Shown here: piece by piece, positions 8,969 through 21,691 of the stretch
How positions within the stretch are numbered: position 1 is the first letter of the stretch
Layout: every line of letters starts with the position of its first letter
DNA from: Henriciella sp.
GTDB taxonomy: Bacteria > Pseudomonadota > Alphaproteobacteria > Caulobacterales > Hyphomonadaceae
Reading direction: 5' to 3'
DNA length: 64,000 bases
Assembly: GCF_029936995.1 (NCBI RefSeq)
Contig: NZ_JAPYRE010000003.1
Span: forward strand, 310,001-374,000
Notes under the pieces: model-generated
Seen by the model: the letters and a program-made list of their open reading frames with translations, nothing else
Databases searched by the model: none
What the model was told of the DNA's origin: nothing
Made by a program: the position numbers and the translations under genes

Positions 8969-10395
8969 TGGTCGAACTCGTAGATGGCCGCCATTTCTGC
9001 AGCGCGCTTCAGGGCACCAGCCTTGTGGACGGTCTCGTCATACTCATATTGCGGCTGGCTATCGAGGACGACACCGCCGCCCGCCTGGACATGGATATGT
9101 CCATCCTTGAGGACGGCGGTGCGCAGCGCGATGCAGGTATCCATGTCGCCGTTCCAGCCGAAATAGCCGACCGCGCCGCCATAGATTCCACGCCGGGACG
9201 TTTCCAGTTCGTCGATGATCTGCATGGCGCGGATTTTCGGAGCGCCTGAGACGGTGCCAGCCGGGAGGCCTGCGAGCAGGGCGTCGACGGCATCCAGCCC
9301 GTCACGGAGATTGCCTTCGACGTGGCTGACGATATGCATGACATGACTGTAGCGCTCGACGACGAATTGCTCGCTGACCTCGACGCTGCCATAAGCCGCG
9401 ACACGACCGACATCATTGCGGCCCAAGTCGAGCAGCATGAGGTGCTCTGCGCATTCTTTCTCATCGGCAAGCAGGTCTGCGGCGCGGCGCGCGTCTTCGG
9501 TCGCATCGCCCGAACGGGGGCGCGTGCCGGCTATGGGCCGGATGGCGACACGTCCCTCGCGAAGGCGCACAAGAATTTCCGGGCTCGAGCCGACAAGACG
9601 TACATCGCCCATATTCATGTGGAACATGAAAGCGGACGGGTTAAGACGGCGGAGCGCCCTGTAGAGACTGATGGACTGGCGCTTGAATGGCGAAGAAAAG
9701 CGCTGGCTCGGCACGATCTGGAAAGTGTCACCAGCACGCGCATACTCGACAGCGGCCTCGACCATTTCGAAGTAGCGTTCCTGGCTCGTATTCGACTCGA
9801 AGGGCAGGGTATCTGGTTTCTGGTCGCGCGGTGTTTCAGGTGTGAGCTTTCGAAGAGCGTCTTCGACACTGTCTAAACGCGCTTCGGCGGCAGCTATGTT
9901 ACCCTGCATTGCACGGCTGACCAGCACGAGCTCCTGGTAGAGGTGGTCAAAGATGATCACGACACCGGGGATAAGCAGGAGGGCGTCTGGGACGTGGAGG
10001 TCGTCTCTGGCCTTTATCTCCACCGGTTCGACATAGCGGATCATGTCATAACCAATGTATCCGAAGGCACCAGATGCCATTGGAGGCAGGCCTGTCTCTT
10101 CCGTGACCGCTTGCGCTCGTTGAACGAAATTGCGCAGCGCCGTGACCGGGCCGCCGTCAACCGGGCTCGCATCCTCAAAGGTATGAGTGGGAGCCGTTTC
10201 GGCCTTGCCATCCGTGATACGGAACCAGATCAGCGGCTCAACGCCGACGAAGGAATAGCGTCCGAGGCGTTCACCGCCCTGTATCGACTCGAACAGGAAT
10301 GCGCCAGGCGCGTCGGCGCCGAGTTTCAGCATGGCCGAGACCGGCGTTTCAATGTCACCGATCCGTCGCCGGACGATTAGCTGGTCCTGGGTCAT
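8965..10395 (-). CDS. trpE: Anthranilate synthase component I
   Basis: Forms anthranilate from chorismate with ammonia from TrpG, the committed step to tryptophan. The 476 residues contain an N-terminal regulatory region with FLFESIQGGERLGRYSF (the LLES-like tryptophan-binding patch) and the chorismate-binding domain with LPAGTVSGAPKIRAMQIID, RRGIYGGAVGYFG and the closing QAGGGVVLDSQPQYEYDET. Its ATG overlaps the stop of the upstream chaperone gene by four bases, so there is no room directly before trpE for a trpL attenuator; any control by tryptophan would act upstream of the chaperone gene or on the enzyme. Confidence 0.96.
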   Translation of the reverse strand: MTQDQLIVRRRIGDIETPVSAMLKLGADAPGAFLFESIQGGERLGRYSFVGVEPLIWFRITDGKAETAPTHTFEDASPVDGGPVTALRNFVQRAQAVTEETGLPPMASGAFGYIGYDMIRYVEPVEIKARDDLHVPDALLLIPGVVIIFDHLYQELVLVSRAMQGNIAAAEARLDSVEDALRKLTPETPRDQKPDTLPFESNTSQERYFEMVEAAVEYARAGDTFQIVPSQRFSSPFKRQSISLYRALRRLNPSAFMFHMNMGDVRLVGSSPEILVRLREGRVAIRPIAGTRPRSGDATEDARRAADLLADEKECAEHLMLLDLGRNDVGRVAAYGSVEVSEQFVVERYSHVMHIVSHVEGNLRDGLDAVDALLAGLPAGTVSGAPKIRAMQIIDELETSRRGIYGGAVGYFGWNGDMDTCIALRTAVLKDGHIHVQAGGGVVLDSQPQYEYDETVHKAGALKRAAEMAAIYEFDQ

Positions 10396-12296
10396 GTATC
10401 CGGGTTTACACGGGCCTTGTAGGATTCGAGTGCCGAAGGATTGGCCTCGAGCTTCACGGCCTGCTGGATATCACTCGCGAAAGCATCGAGAAGATCGCTG
10501 GCCAGTTGTGACCGAACCTGGCGTGTGCTCACTGAGGTCATCGCATCAAGCTCCTCTTCAGAGGGCTGCTCAATGGATGTCAGCTGGATCAGCGCAACCT
10601 GGTCCTGATTCTGGGTCGGGGCGATCTGGATGTCACCTTCATTCTTCAGAGAGAAGACGCCAGAGACAAAGGCCTGCGGCAGAGGAGAATTCTGTCGAGC
10701 CTGACGGGGGAAGGGCTGTCCGGCCGATTCGACCGTGGCGCCATACTGCTCCGCTGCTGCACTCAGCGTCAGTTCACCGGATTCTATATCCTGTTTAATG
10801 GACTGTGCCGCATTCATGAGTGCCTCGGATTGTCTCTGCTGCGTCAAGCGTACACGCAGGTCTTCACGCAACTCCTCAAGCGGAGGTGTGAAGGCTTCGA
10901 TCGTGCGGTCCACGCGGATGATATACGCATCTTCATCCTGTCCTATACGCGGTGTCCGCTGTCCTTCAGCAAGCTCGAAGGCACGGCTGAGGACATCCGG
11001 GTTTTTCCGCAGGGCAGAGGATGCTCGTCCATTCTGCATAACGCCATTACGGTTCACGGGTGCGAAGCTCAGGACAGGCGTTTCCATCTGCCGGCCAATT
11101 TCCTCGAGACTTGCGCCCGTACCGATCAGGCTGTCGAGTTGACTGATCGAGTCGTAGTACAGGCCTACAGCCTGTTCACGCGATAGCGTATCCACGATTT
11201 CATCGCGCACATTTTCAAACGGCTCAGTTTCACCAGGCGTAATTGAATCCAGGCGGATTATTGTGTGGAAATCACCAGTCTGGACCGGGCCAAAGATCGA
11301 GCCTCGGGCAGCATCCGGTGCAAACACGTCTTCAGCCAGTTCGCTATTTGACATGCTCTCGCGTTTTCCGGAACGTTCAGAGGCACTTACCAGCCCGTCG
11401 AGCCCTTCGCCATCATTGCCGCCAGCAATGGGGCCAAGCGCAGCCTGGGCTTGCGCTTCGGACCTGAAGGCAAATTCTGTCCATGTACGGGTATCAGGGC
11501 CGGTGTACTGCTGCATTTTTACCGCATCATAATAGGCACGAAGCTCTTCCTCGGAAAACTCGGACTGGCTGAGGAAGTCGTCCACTTTAAGATCTATGAT
11601 GCTGATGGCGCGCCGCGGCGGATTGGTCAGCTGTTCTTTCTGCTCCTGATAGAAAGCATCGATATCCTCGTCTGTGACGGGCTCGATATCCGGCAGGCTT
11701 GATTCCTGTAGCATGAACCAGGAAGCGGTGCGCTGCTCTGCGGAGTACAGTGTCTGAAGCTTCGTGATCGAAGGGGCGGGTTGCAGTGCGGATTGGGCGG
11801 AACGCGTAAGTCTCGAAATTGTCAGGTCACGCTCGATGAAGCTCTGGAACATAGCCGGGCTAAAACCGATATTACGCAGCCGTGCGCGGTAAAGGTCGGT
11901 ATTGAAACCGCCGCCCTCATCCAGGAACGCATCATTTTCCCGGATGACGTCTTTCACGGCTTCGTCTGTCGCGCGTGCCCCAAGCTGGCCTGCGTAAGCA
12001 ACAAGAGCTGTCCTGAAGAGCTCACGCTGATAGACTTGGTCGACAAGGCCCTGCTCAACAGCCTGGGCCTTGCTTATGGCCCGTCCGCCCTGATCAGTAA
12101 TGGCGCGGAGTTCGCGTTCGACTTCCTGATCAAGCTGGGCTTCAGAAAATTTTACATTACCTGCGGCAGCCATGTTGTTTCCCAGGTTGCCTGAGAAAAC
12201 ATCCGTCGCCCCCCAAGCGCCCATCGCGACGATGAGGAGCACGAAGAGCAGGCCCGCAAGTTTGGTGCGGAGCATATTGCGGATGAGTGTCAGCAT
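10392..12296 (-). CDS. PpiD/SurA_N-type periplasmic folding factor
   Basis: Membrane-anchored peptidyl-prolyl isomerase-like chaperone for exported proteins. The ATG at 12294-12296 gives MLTLIRNMLRTKLAGLLFVLLIVAMGAWG, one N-terminal anchor as in PpiD. Two weaker upstream start positions would prefix 24 unlikely residues. A SurA_N-3-type helical region fills about residues 30-170, a parvulin-like region follows, and the C-terminus is a second helical lobe, about 634 residues in all. It is the first gene of the transcription unit that continues into trpE and is divergent from tpiA across 87 bases. Alphaproteobacterial members often have degenerate isomerase domains, so chaperone activity is the safer prediction. 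Confidence 0.85.
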   Translation of the reverse strand: MLTLIRNMLRTKLAGLLFVLLIVAMGAWGATDVFSGNLGNNMAAAGNVKFSEAQLDQEVERELRAITDQGGRAISKAQAVEQGLVDQVYQRELFRTALVAYAGQLGARATDEAVKDVIRENDAFLDEGGGFNTDLYRARLRNIGFSPAMFQSFIERDLTISRLTRSAQSALQPAPSITKLQTLYSAEQRTASWFMLQESSLPDIEPVTDEDIDAFYQEQKEQLTNPPRRAISIIDLKVDDFLSQSEFSEEELRAYYDAVKMQQYTGPDTRTWTEFAFRSEAQAQAALGPIAGGNDGEGLDGLVSASERSGKRESMSNSELAEDVFAPDAARGSIFGPVQTGDFHTIIRLDSITPGETEPFENVRDEIVDTLSREQAVGLYYDSISQLDSLIGTGASLEEIGRQMETPVLSFAPVNRNGVMQNGRASSALRKNPDVLSRAFELAEGQRTPRIGQDEDAYIIRVDRTIEAFTPPLEELREDLRVRLTQQRQSEALMNAAQSIKQDIESGELTLSAAAEQYGATVESAGQPFPRQARQNSPLPQAFVSGVFSLKNEGDIQIAPTQNQDQVALIQLTSIEQPSEEELDAMTSVSTRQVRSQLASDLLDAFASDIQQAVKLEANPSALESYKARVNPDT

Positions 12297-12383
12297 TTGA
12301 GCTTTGCCTCGCAGTTTGCCTTGTAACCGAGCGAACTGCTTGCTAGGCGAGCGCGCTTGGACTTGCAAGATGGGGAAAACGGC

Positions 12384-13139
12384 ATGATCAGGTCACTGAT
12401 TGCTGGAAACTGGAAAATGAACGGTACGACAGTGATGCTGTCTGTCGTGGAAGAGATTGTAAATGGCCTGAAAAGCCGCGGCGACGAGGCCGATTGTCTT
12501 ATCTGTCCACCAGCAACCCTGCTTTACGCGCTCTCGGATGCTGCAACAGGGACACCACTGAAGTCAGGCGGACAGGATTGCCATGCCGAACTCAATGGTG
12601 CGCATACAGGTGACATTGCTGCCGAAATGATCGCTGATGCCGGCGGGCAGTATGTCATTGTCGGCCATTCCGAACGCCGGGCTGATCATGGTGAAACCAG
12701 CGATGATGTTCGAGCGAAAGCTGAAGCTGCGTTCAGAGCCGGGCTAACGCCGATCATCTGTATTGGTGAAACCCTTGAAGAGCGTGAGGCCGGTCAAGCG
12801 CTCAACATTATCGCTCAGCAACTAGCCGCATCGCTGCCAGACAATGACGGGGATGCGGGCGCGGTTGTTGCCTATGAGCCAGTGTGGGCAATCGGCACAG
12901 GAAAGGTTGCGACAACCGAGCAGGTTGATGAAGTCCACACAGCTATTCGCAAACAGCTTGAAGAGCGTTTCGGTGCAAAAGGGGCGGGGATGCGCATTCT
13001 TTATGGAGGGTCAATGAAGCCGGAGAATGCGGGCGCGCTCCTGTCACTTACGGACGTCAATGGCGGCCTTATAGGTGGTGCCAGCTTGAAAGCTGCAGAC
13101 TTTCTGGCCATTTACGACGCTGGTATCAGCAATTTGTGA
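12384..13139 (+). CDS. tpiA: Triosephosphate isomerase
   Basis: Interconverts dihydroxyacetone phosphate and glyceraldehyde 3-phosphate. The 251 residues include catalytic Lys11 (AGNWKMNG), His95 (VIVGHSERR) and Glu165 (AYEPVWAIGTGK), and the phosphate loop LYGGSMKPENA. The start at ATG 12384 matches the canonical MxxSLIAGNWK; upstream in-frame starts would add unrelated residues. It heads a plus-strand group with secG and pyrG, an order common in alphaproteobacteria, and with eno and the pdh genes it covers lower glycolysis. Confidence 0.97.
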   Translation: MIRSLIAGNWKMNGTTVMLSVVEEIVNGLKSRGDEADCLICPPATLLYALSDAATGTPLKSGGQDCHAELNGAHTGDIAAEMIADAGGQYVIVGHSERRADHGETSDDVRAKAEAAFRAGLTPIICIGETLEEREAGQALNIIAQQLAASLPDNDGDAGAVVAYEPVWAIGTGKVATTEQVDEVHTAIRKQLEERFGAKGAGMRILYGGSMKPENAGALLSLTDVNGGLIGGASLKAADFLAIYDAGISNL

Positions 13140-13206
13140 GCAACAGGGCTTGGCGCGGCCGTCCTAACGTCCTATCCGGCCCCGGACTGACCCCAAAGAG
13201 ATTTTC

Positions 13207-13707
13207 ATGACCGTCATACTCGTCATCCATATCCTTGTGAGCGTTGTGCTCGTCGGCGTCGTTCTCATGCAGCGTTCAGAAGGCGGTGCGCTTGGCGTCG
13301 GTGGCGGCGGCGGTGGAGGCGGTGGCCTCATGTCCGGGCGTGGTGCAGCCGGTGCGCTAGTACGCACGACGATCATCTTCGGGGCGATGTTCTTTGTCAC
13401 AAGCCTGGTTCTGACAACGATCACCAGCCGTGGATCCGACGGTCTTACGGAGATCGAGCGTCAGCTTGATGAGGAATCGGGTGGCGGTGCCGATCCACTC
13501 GACGTCGTGAATGATCCGACTTCGCCACTTTTTAATGACGAGGATACGGGCTCGGCCGAGATGTCAGCTCCGTCACAGCCCCAGACGCCTGAAGCTGAAA
13601 CGCAAGCCCCTGCCGGGACTGGGACAGAGTCTTCAGACCCGCTGGCCGCTGATGTCGTTCCGCAGGACGATGAGGGTGAACAAGCTGTGGATGAACCCCA
13701 GCAATAA
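13207..13707 (+). CDS. secG: Preprotein translocase subunit SecG
   Basis: Small SecYEG subunit that aids protein export. Two membrane helices (about residues 2-20 and 50-70) flank the cytoplasmic loop GALGVGGGGGGGGGLMSGRG, a Gly-rich run typical of SecG. The remaining 90 or so residues are a hydrophilic, acidic, Pro/Glu/Thr-rich tail ending EQAVDEPQQ. Such tails occur in alphaproteobacterial SecG but have no known function. The gene lies between tpiA and pyrG, a frequent neighbourhood. Confidence 0.93.
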   Translation: MTVILVIHILVSVVLVGVVLMQRSEGGALGVGGGGGGGGGLMSGRGAAGALVRTTIIFGAMFFVTSLVLTTITSRGSDGLTEIERQLDEESGGGADPLDVVNDPTSPLFNDEDTGSAEMSAPSQPQTPEAETQAPAGTGTESSDPLAADVVPQDDEGEQAVDEPQQ

Positions 13708-13762
13708 GTGTTTATTCGGGTGCATCGCGATTGGTGCGCCCTCAGAGAATCGGGCAAACTGA

Positions 13763-15403
<1,641 letters not shown>

Positions 15404-15454
15404 CGGGTTGCAATAAGTGACGTGCATAAGTATACGCGCGGTTTGAATTCACGC

Positions 15455-15471
15455 GCGGACTTCGTGTCCGC
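15455..15471 (+). other. Hairpin in the rpmF leader
   Basis: GCGGAC and GTCCGC form a perfect six-base stem around loop TTCGT, ending 19 bases before the rpmF ATG. Just upstream ACGCGCGG occurs twice (15434 and 15451). The hairpin could shape leader translation or simply be chance; no known r-protein leader is recognised. Confidence 0.3.
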
Positions 15472-15490
15472 CAGATACTGGAACAAGACC

Positions 15491-17058
<1,568 letters not shown>

Positions 17059-17123
17059 GCGGTAATGCAATATTAACCACGGTCGATTCTTTTGCTGATT
17101 CGTTTTCGGCAAAGGGGTCGGCC

Positions 17124-17423
17124 ATGGCTTCGAAATATGCAGCAGCGCTGATGTGCGCCCTGACAGTCTATTTCGCCTATCATGCGCTTGCGGGCGATCA
17201 GGGGCTAGGCCATTGGAGCGACATGCAGGACACGCTTCAGGCCAAACGTGCCGAGCTTGCTGAGATCAAGGCCGCCAATGATCAGTTGCGTACAGATATT
17301 GGCCGCCTGACGCCGGGCACAGTAGATCCTGATCTGGTCGAGGAACTTGCACGGGAGGATCTGGGTTTCGTCTACGAGGATGAAATTGTCCTCTTGGTAG
17401 GTGATCCCGGCGCTGCATTTTAA
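17124..17423 (+). CDS. FtsB/DivIC-like septum formation protein
   Basis: Likely bitopic cell-division protein linking FtsL and FtsQ at the septum. The 99 residues show a short N-terminal membrane helix (about 6-23), a heptad-like coiled coil (about 35-63, with AKRAELAEIKAANDQLRTDI) and a C-terminal DPDLVEELAREDLGFVYEDEIVLL, which matches the FtsB/DivIC motif. The position between eno and pdhA is the usual one for ftsB in alphaproteobacteria. Two GANTC methylation sites sit in the gap before it. Confidence 0.85.
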   Translation: MASKYAAALMCALTVYFAYHALAGDQGLGHWSDMQDTLQAKRAELAEIKAANDQLRTDIGRLTPGTVDPDLVEELAREDLGFVYEDEIVLLVGDPGAAF

Positions 17424-17492
17424 CATAGGTGCTAAAACTGGACGAACCTGCCCATAAAGGTCCATAACCGGGACTTCAGACAGGGAGGCTCC

Positions 17493-18512
17493 ATGGCGAA
17501 AGCGCCGAGCAAGAATACTGGCTCAAAATCCAGTTCCAGCATGAAGCGCGAAGACGCGCTGAAGCACTATCGTGACATGCTGCTCATCCGCCGGTTCGAG
17601 GAACGGGCTGGCCAACTTTATGGTATGGGCAAGATCGCTGGCTTCTGCCACTTGTATATCGGGCAGGAAGCGGTCGTGACCGGTGTGCAGGCCTGCCTCA
17701 AGGAAGGCGACCAGATCGTGACCGGCTACCGGGATCATGGTCATATGCTCGCATGTGATATGGATCCGAAGGGGGTCATGGCTGAACTGACCGGCCGCGC
17801 CGATGGATATTCCAAGGGCAAGGGCGGTTCCATGCACATGTTCTCGAAAGAGAAGAACTTTTATGGCGGGCACGGCATTGTTGGTGCCCAGGTGCCTATT
17901 GGCACAGGTATGGCCTTCTCGAACAAGTACCGAGAGAACGACAATGTGTGCGTGACATATTTCGGCGATGGTGCAGCCAATCAGGGGCAGGTCTATGAGT
18001 CCTTCAATATGGCCTCGCTGTGGGACCTGCCGGTTGTCTATATCATTGAGAATAACCAGTACGCTATGGGCACAAGCGTTGCACGTGCGTCCGCCGAGAC
18101 CGAGCTTTTCAAGCGCGGCATTTCATTCGAGATCGAGGGTGAAGAAGTCGATGGTATGGATGTCTATGCCGTGAAAAAGGCTGCGGAGAAGGCAATCAAA
18201 TATGCCCGGTCGGGCAAGGGACCGTACATTCTGGAGATGAAGACCTACCGCTACCGCGGTCACTCCATGTCCGATCCGGCCAAGTATCGTAAGCGTGAAG
18301 AGGTTGATGATATTCGCACGCATCACGATCCGATCGACACCCTCAAGGCCAAGATCATGGAGGCCGAGATTGCCGATGAGGACGAGCTGAAGAAGATCGA
18401 CAAGGAAATCAAGGAACTCGTAAAGGAAGCTGCCGACTTCTCACTCGATAGTCCTGAACCTGATCCATCCGAACTGTGGACCGATGTATTGCGTGAAGTG
18501 GAGTCCGCCTGA
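17493..18512 (+). CDS. pdhA: Pyruvate dehydrogenase E1 component, alpha subunit
   Basis: With PdhB forms the thiamine-diphosphate E1 that decarboxylates pyruvate. The 339 residues contain the ThDP motif from GDGAANQG (about residue 158) to IIENN, the phosphorylation-loop region [19 protein letters not shown], and KGGSMHMF. The alpha/beta split type is usual in alphaproteobacteria and mitochondria. It is first of five genes; its TGA overlaps the pdhB ATG. Confidence 0.97.
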   Translation: MAKAPSKNTGSKSSSSMKREDALKHYRDMLLIRRFEERAGQLYGMGKIAGFCHLYIGQEAVVTGVQACLKEGDQIVTGYRDHGHMLACDMDPKGVMAELTGRADGYSKGKGGSMHMFSKEKNFYGGHGIVGAQVPIGTGMAFSNKYRENDNVCVTYFGDGAANQGQVYESFNMASLWDLPVVYIIENNQYAMGTSVARASAETELFKRGISFEIEGEEVDGMDVYAVKKAAEKAIKYARSGKGPYILEMKTYRYRGHSMSDPAKYRKREEVDDIRTHHDPIDTLKAKIMEAEIADEDELKKIDKEIKELVKEAADFSLDSPEPDPSELWTDVLREVESA

Positions 18513-19936
18513 TGTCCATTGATGTTCTTATGCCGGCCCTGTCTCCGACAATGGAAGAGGGCACGCTGTCTCGGTGGCTCAAACAGGAAGGCGACACTGT
18601 TTCGTCTGGCGACGTGATTGCCGAGATCGAGACCGACAAGGCGACCATGGAGGTCGAAGCTGTCGATGAGGGCACGCTTGCCAAGATACTCGTTCCTGAG
18701 GGGACGGAAGGGGTAAAGGTCAACGCTGTTATCGCCCGGCTCGCCGAAGAAGGTGAAGATGTGGGCGATGTTGATGACAGTGCGCCGTCAGAAGCCGAAG
18801 AAAGTCAGGACAAGGCCGATTCCAGCGATGATGAGGCCGAGGCTTCCGATGCTTCAGACGCCTCACCTGATGATGAAGACGCAGACGAAGAGACCGCTCC
18901 ACCTGAGCCGGCTGCTGCTACACTCAAGGACCCACAGGTTCCGGAAGGCACTAGCTTCGTGGATACAGCGCTACGCGATGCCATTCGCGACGCCATGGCC
19001 GAGGAAATGCGTCGGGATGAATCCGTTTTCGTCATGGGCGAAGAGGTGGCTGAGTATCAGGGGGCCTATAAGGTGACCCGTGAGCTGCTCCAGGAGTTCG
19101 GACCTAAGCGTGTGGTCGATACACCGATTACCGAGCATGGGTTTGCTGGGCTTGGTGTGGGTGCCGCTTTTGGTGGACTGCGCCCGGTCGTCGAGTTCAT
19201 GACGTTCAATTTCGCCATGCAGGCGATTGACCAGATTATCAACTCCGCCGCCAAGACGCTCTACATGTCAGGCGGCCAGATGGGTTGTCCCATCGTCTTT
19301 CGCGGACCCAATGGTGCTGCATCGCGCGTCGGGGCCCAGCACAGTCAGGACTATTCATCCTGGTATGCGCATGTGCCCGGGCTGAAAGTGGTTGCACCTT
19401 ATGATGCCGCGGATGCGAAAGGTTTGCTCAAGGCGGCAATCCGTGACCCGAACCCTGTTATCTTCCTTGAGCACGAACTACTCTATGGCGAGAGTTTTCC
19501 GGTGCCGGATGTCGAGGATTATGTCCTGCCGATCGGCAAGGCGCGTGTGCGCCGTCCCGGTAAGGATGTCACGCTGGTCGCGCATTCGCGCATGGTTGGC
19601 TATGCCTTGCAGGCGGCAGAGAAGCTGGCTGAAGATGGCATTGAGGCCGAGGTGGTCGATCTGCGCTCACTGCGCCCCCTCGACACCGACACTGTGGTCG
19701 AGAGCGTGAAGAAGACCAACCGGATCGTGACGTGCGAGGAAGGCTGGCGCTTTATGGGCGTAGGGGCAGAAATCTGCGCCACCGTCATGAACGAGGCGTT
19801 CGATTACCTTGATGCCCCGCCGACGCGGGTTCACCAGAAAGATGTGCCGCTGCCTTATGCGGCCAATCTCGAGGCGCTGTCCCTGCCGGGCACGGCTGAC
19901 ATCATCGAGGCGGCAAAGAAGGTTTGCTATGTCTGA
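18512..19936 (+). CDS. pdhB: Pyruvate dehydrogenase E1 component, beta subunit, with lipoyl domain
   Basis: Beta subunit of the alpha2beta2 E1. In front of the usual E1 beta domain (from about residue 145, [16 protein letters not shown]) is a complete biotin/lipoyl domain with lipoyl lysine K43 in [11 protein letters not shown]. An acidic Ala/Asp/Glu-rich linker joins the two. A lipoylated E1 beta is a known alphaproteobacterial feature (Sinorhizobium, Zymomonas). The lipoyl DNA is almost identical over 46 bases to that of pdhC. It overlaps pdhA by one base and the next gene by eight. Confidence 0.97.
   Translation: MSIDVLMPALSPTMEEGTLSRWLKQEGDTVSSGDVIAEIETDKATMEVEAVDEGTLAKILVPEGTEGVKVNAVIARLAEEGEDVGDVDDSAPSEAEESQDKADSSDDEAEASDASDASPDDEDADEETAPPEPAAATLKDPQVPEGTSFVDTALRDAIRDAMAEEMRRDESVFVMGEEVAEYQGAYKVTRELLQEFGPKRVVDTPITEHGFAGLGVGAAFGGLRPVVEFMTFNFAMQAIDQIINSAAKTLYMSGGQMGCPIVFRGPNGAASRVGAQHSQDYSSWYAHVPGLKVVAPYDAADAKGLLKAAIRDPNPVIFLEHELLYGESFPVPDVEDYVLPIGKARVRRPGKDVTLVAHSRMVGYALQAAEKLAEDGIEAEVVDLRSLRPLDTDTVVESVKKTNRIVTCEEGWRFMGVGAEICATVMNEAFDYLDAPPTRVHQKDVPLPYAANLEALSLPGTADIIEAAKKVCYV
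18600..18645 (+). repeat. Lipoyl-domain repeat, copy in pdhB
   Basis: Forty-six bases identical to 20340-20385 in pdhC, encoding the segment from SSGD to the lipoyl lysine and its Ala-Thr. Flanking codons differ mainly at third positions, so the identity is greater than the surrounding similarity. Confidence 0.9.
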
Positions 19937-20252
19937 TCAACAAAAATCACTTTCCAAACCGGCGAGTATTCCTGATGACGCCAGGGCGCAGGAATTTGTC
20001 CGCTTCTGGATCGCCAATAATACCGATCATGTCAGCCTGATGGTGGGCAGTGCGGGGGATCCGAAAAAAGAACCGGCGATGTGGGGCTTCATCCTGGCGG
20101 ATATTGCCAAGCAGGTGACGAAAGTGCTTCGCGAACAGGACCCTGACGGCCTGGAAGCACAGGAAATCATGTCCCAGATCATGGGCGGCATGACGGAGCG
20201 GCTGAAGCATGCGCCACAACTCTCAGGCAAGACCATGAAGGTGGAGGACTGA
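19929..20252 (+). CDS. DUF5076-type protein inside the pdh operon
   Basis: A 107-residue soluble protein of unknown function. The pattern [20 protein letters not shown], then [18 protein letters not shown], resembles DUF5076, small proteins of alphaproteobacteria; the family call is from memory of the pattern. No membrane segment, signal peptide or catalytic motif is evident. The ATG lies inside the last codons of pdhB and the stop overlaps the pdhC ATG by one base, so it is almost certainly translated with the complex. A structural or assembly role for Pdh is possible but is inference. Confidence 0.7.
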   Translation: MSDQQKSLSKPASIPDDARAQEFVRFWIANNTDHVSLMVGSAGDPKKEPAMWGFILADIAKQVTKVLREQDPDGLEAQEIMSQIMGGMTERLKHAPQLSGKTMKVED

Positions 20253-21676
20253 TGGCTGTCAATATTACTATGCCGGCCCTCTCGCCCACCATGGAAGAGG
20301 GCACGCTGGCCAAATGGCTGGTGAAACCTGGTGACACGATTTCGTCTGGCGACGTGATTGCCGAGATCGAGACCGACAAGGCGACAATGGAAGTCGAGGC
20401 GGTCGATGAGGGTACGCTTGCCAAGATCGTTATTGATGAGGGTACCGAAGGCGTGAAGGTCAATTCCGTTATCGCCGTGCTCGCCGAAGAAGGTGAGAAT
20501 CCAGACGAGGTTGATGCGCCTGAGCAAGGTGAGCCAGCTCCCGATAAAGAAGAGACCAAGGGCGGCGACGAAGCCCCTGCTGAAAAGCCGGCTGAGAAAC
20601 AAGCTGAAGCGCCCAAGGAAAAGAAGACCGAAGCGAAATCATCTTCAGAGGAGAAGCAGGAGAACGAGCCCAAGGAAGCCCAGCGTAAAGATGTCTCCAA
20701 GGAGCTTGGCTCAAGCGAGATGAAGCTGGCCGATGTCGGCGAGGGCAAAGACCGTATAAAGGCGAGCCCGTTGGCCCGCCGGCTTGCGAAGTTGCGCGGG
20801 ATTGACCTATCTGCTCTGGAAGGCTCTGGCCCGCATGGTCGGATCGTGAAGAAGGATATCGAGGCGGCAGAGCCGGGTAAGGCGGCTGCCAAACCGGATG
20901 CTGACCAGGCGAAAGCGCCAGGCCAGCCTGCCTCGCCAGATGGGCTTATCATGCCTCAGGTCCTCGATGACCGGGTCTATGATCCTGAAAGCTACGAGCT
21001 GAAGCCACTTGATGGTGTGCGCAAGACGGTCGCCAAGCGCCTGACGCAGAGTTTCATGCAGGTCCCGCATTTCCCGCTCAACGTGGACATGAAGCTCGAC
21101 CGGCTTCTTGCAGTGCGTAAGGACATCAACGAAGCCGCACCGGAAGGTGTGAAAGTCTCCGTCAATGACATGCTGATCAAGGCGTCAGCCTTGGCGCTCA
21201 TGGCCGAGCCGGACTGCAATGCGAGCTTCACTGACAAAGGTATTGCCTACCACAAGTCGGCACATGTCTCGGTCGCTGTGGCAATTGATGGCGGACTGAT
21301 CACGCCGGTGATCTTCAATGCCCAGACCAAGGGGCTTGCGACGATTGCCGCAGAGATGAAGGATCTCGCGACTCGTGCACGTGAGCGGAAGCTGAAGCCC
21401 CAGGAATATTCCGGTGGTACATTCTCCATCTCGAATCTTGGCATGTTCGGGATCACGTCCTTCGGTTCAATTATCAATCAGCCTGAAGGAATGATCCTGT
21501 CTGTTGGCACCGGCGAGAAGCGCCCGGTGGTCAACGAGAATGACGAGATCGTTCCGGCAACAGTAATGACCGTGACGCTGTCATGTGATCACCGCGTGAT
21601 TGGTGGGGCCGAAGGTGCGCGCTGGCTGGCCGCCTTCAAGCGTTACGTCGAACGCCCGGAAAGCATGCTGCTCTAA
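20252..21676 (+). CDS. pdhC: Dihydrolipoamide acetyltransferase (E2)
   Basis: Core of the pyruvate dehydrogenase complex, transferring acetyl groups to CoA. Order: one lipoyl domain (1-80, lipoyl K43 in [11 protein letters not shown]), a Lys/Glu/Ala-rich linker, a peripheral-subunit-binding domain ([20 protein letters not shown]), a second linker, and the trimeric catalytic domain ending with the active-site [16 protein letters not shown]. The length of 474 is normal for a single-lipoyl E2. Its start overlaps the DUF5076 gene and it is followed by lpd after 15 bases. Confidence 0.97.
   Translation: MAVNITMPALSPTMEEGTLAKWLVKPGDTISSGDVIAEIETDKATMEVEAVDEGTLAKIVIDEGTEGVKVNSVIAVLAEEGENPDEVDAPEQGEPAPDKEETKGGDEAPAEKPAEKQAEAPKEKKTEAKSSSEEKQENEPKEAQRKDVSKELGSSEMKLADVGEGKDRIKASPLARRLAKLRGIDLSALEGSGPHGRIVKKDIEAAEPGKAAAKPDADQAKAPGQPASPDGLIMPQVLDDRVYDPESYELKPLDGVRKTVAKRLTQSFMQVPHFPLNVDMKLDRLLAVRKDINEAAPEGVKVSVNDMLIKASALALMAEPDCNASFTDKGIAYHKSAHVSVAVAIDGGLITPVIFNAQTKGLATIAAEMKDLATRARERKLKPQEYSGGTFSISNLGMFGITSFGSIINQPEGMILSVGTGEKRPVVNENDEIVPATVMTVTLSCDHRVIGGAEGARWLAAFKRYVERPESMLL
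20340..20385 (+). repeat. Lipoyl-domain repeat, copy in pdhC
   Basis: Exact partner of the 46-base segment at 18600-18645 in pdhB, in direct orientation and 1740 bases downstream. Confidence 0.9.
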
Positions 21677-21691
21677 TGTCTGGAGGCCAAA

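Noticed and set aside
13300-13332. Run of GGC/GGT codons in secG as a DNA repeat
   Set aside because: It encodes the normal glycine-rich loop of SecG, with no evidence of an expanded array.
13710-13745. GGGTGC/GCGCCC stem after secG as a terminator
   Set aside because: The six-base stem has a wobble pair, a 12-base loop and no T-run.
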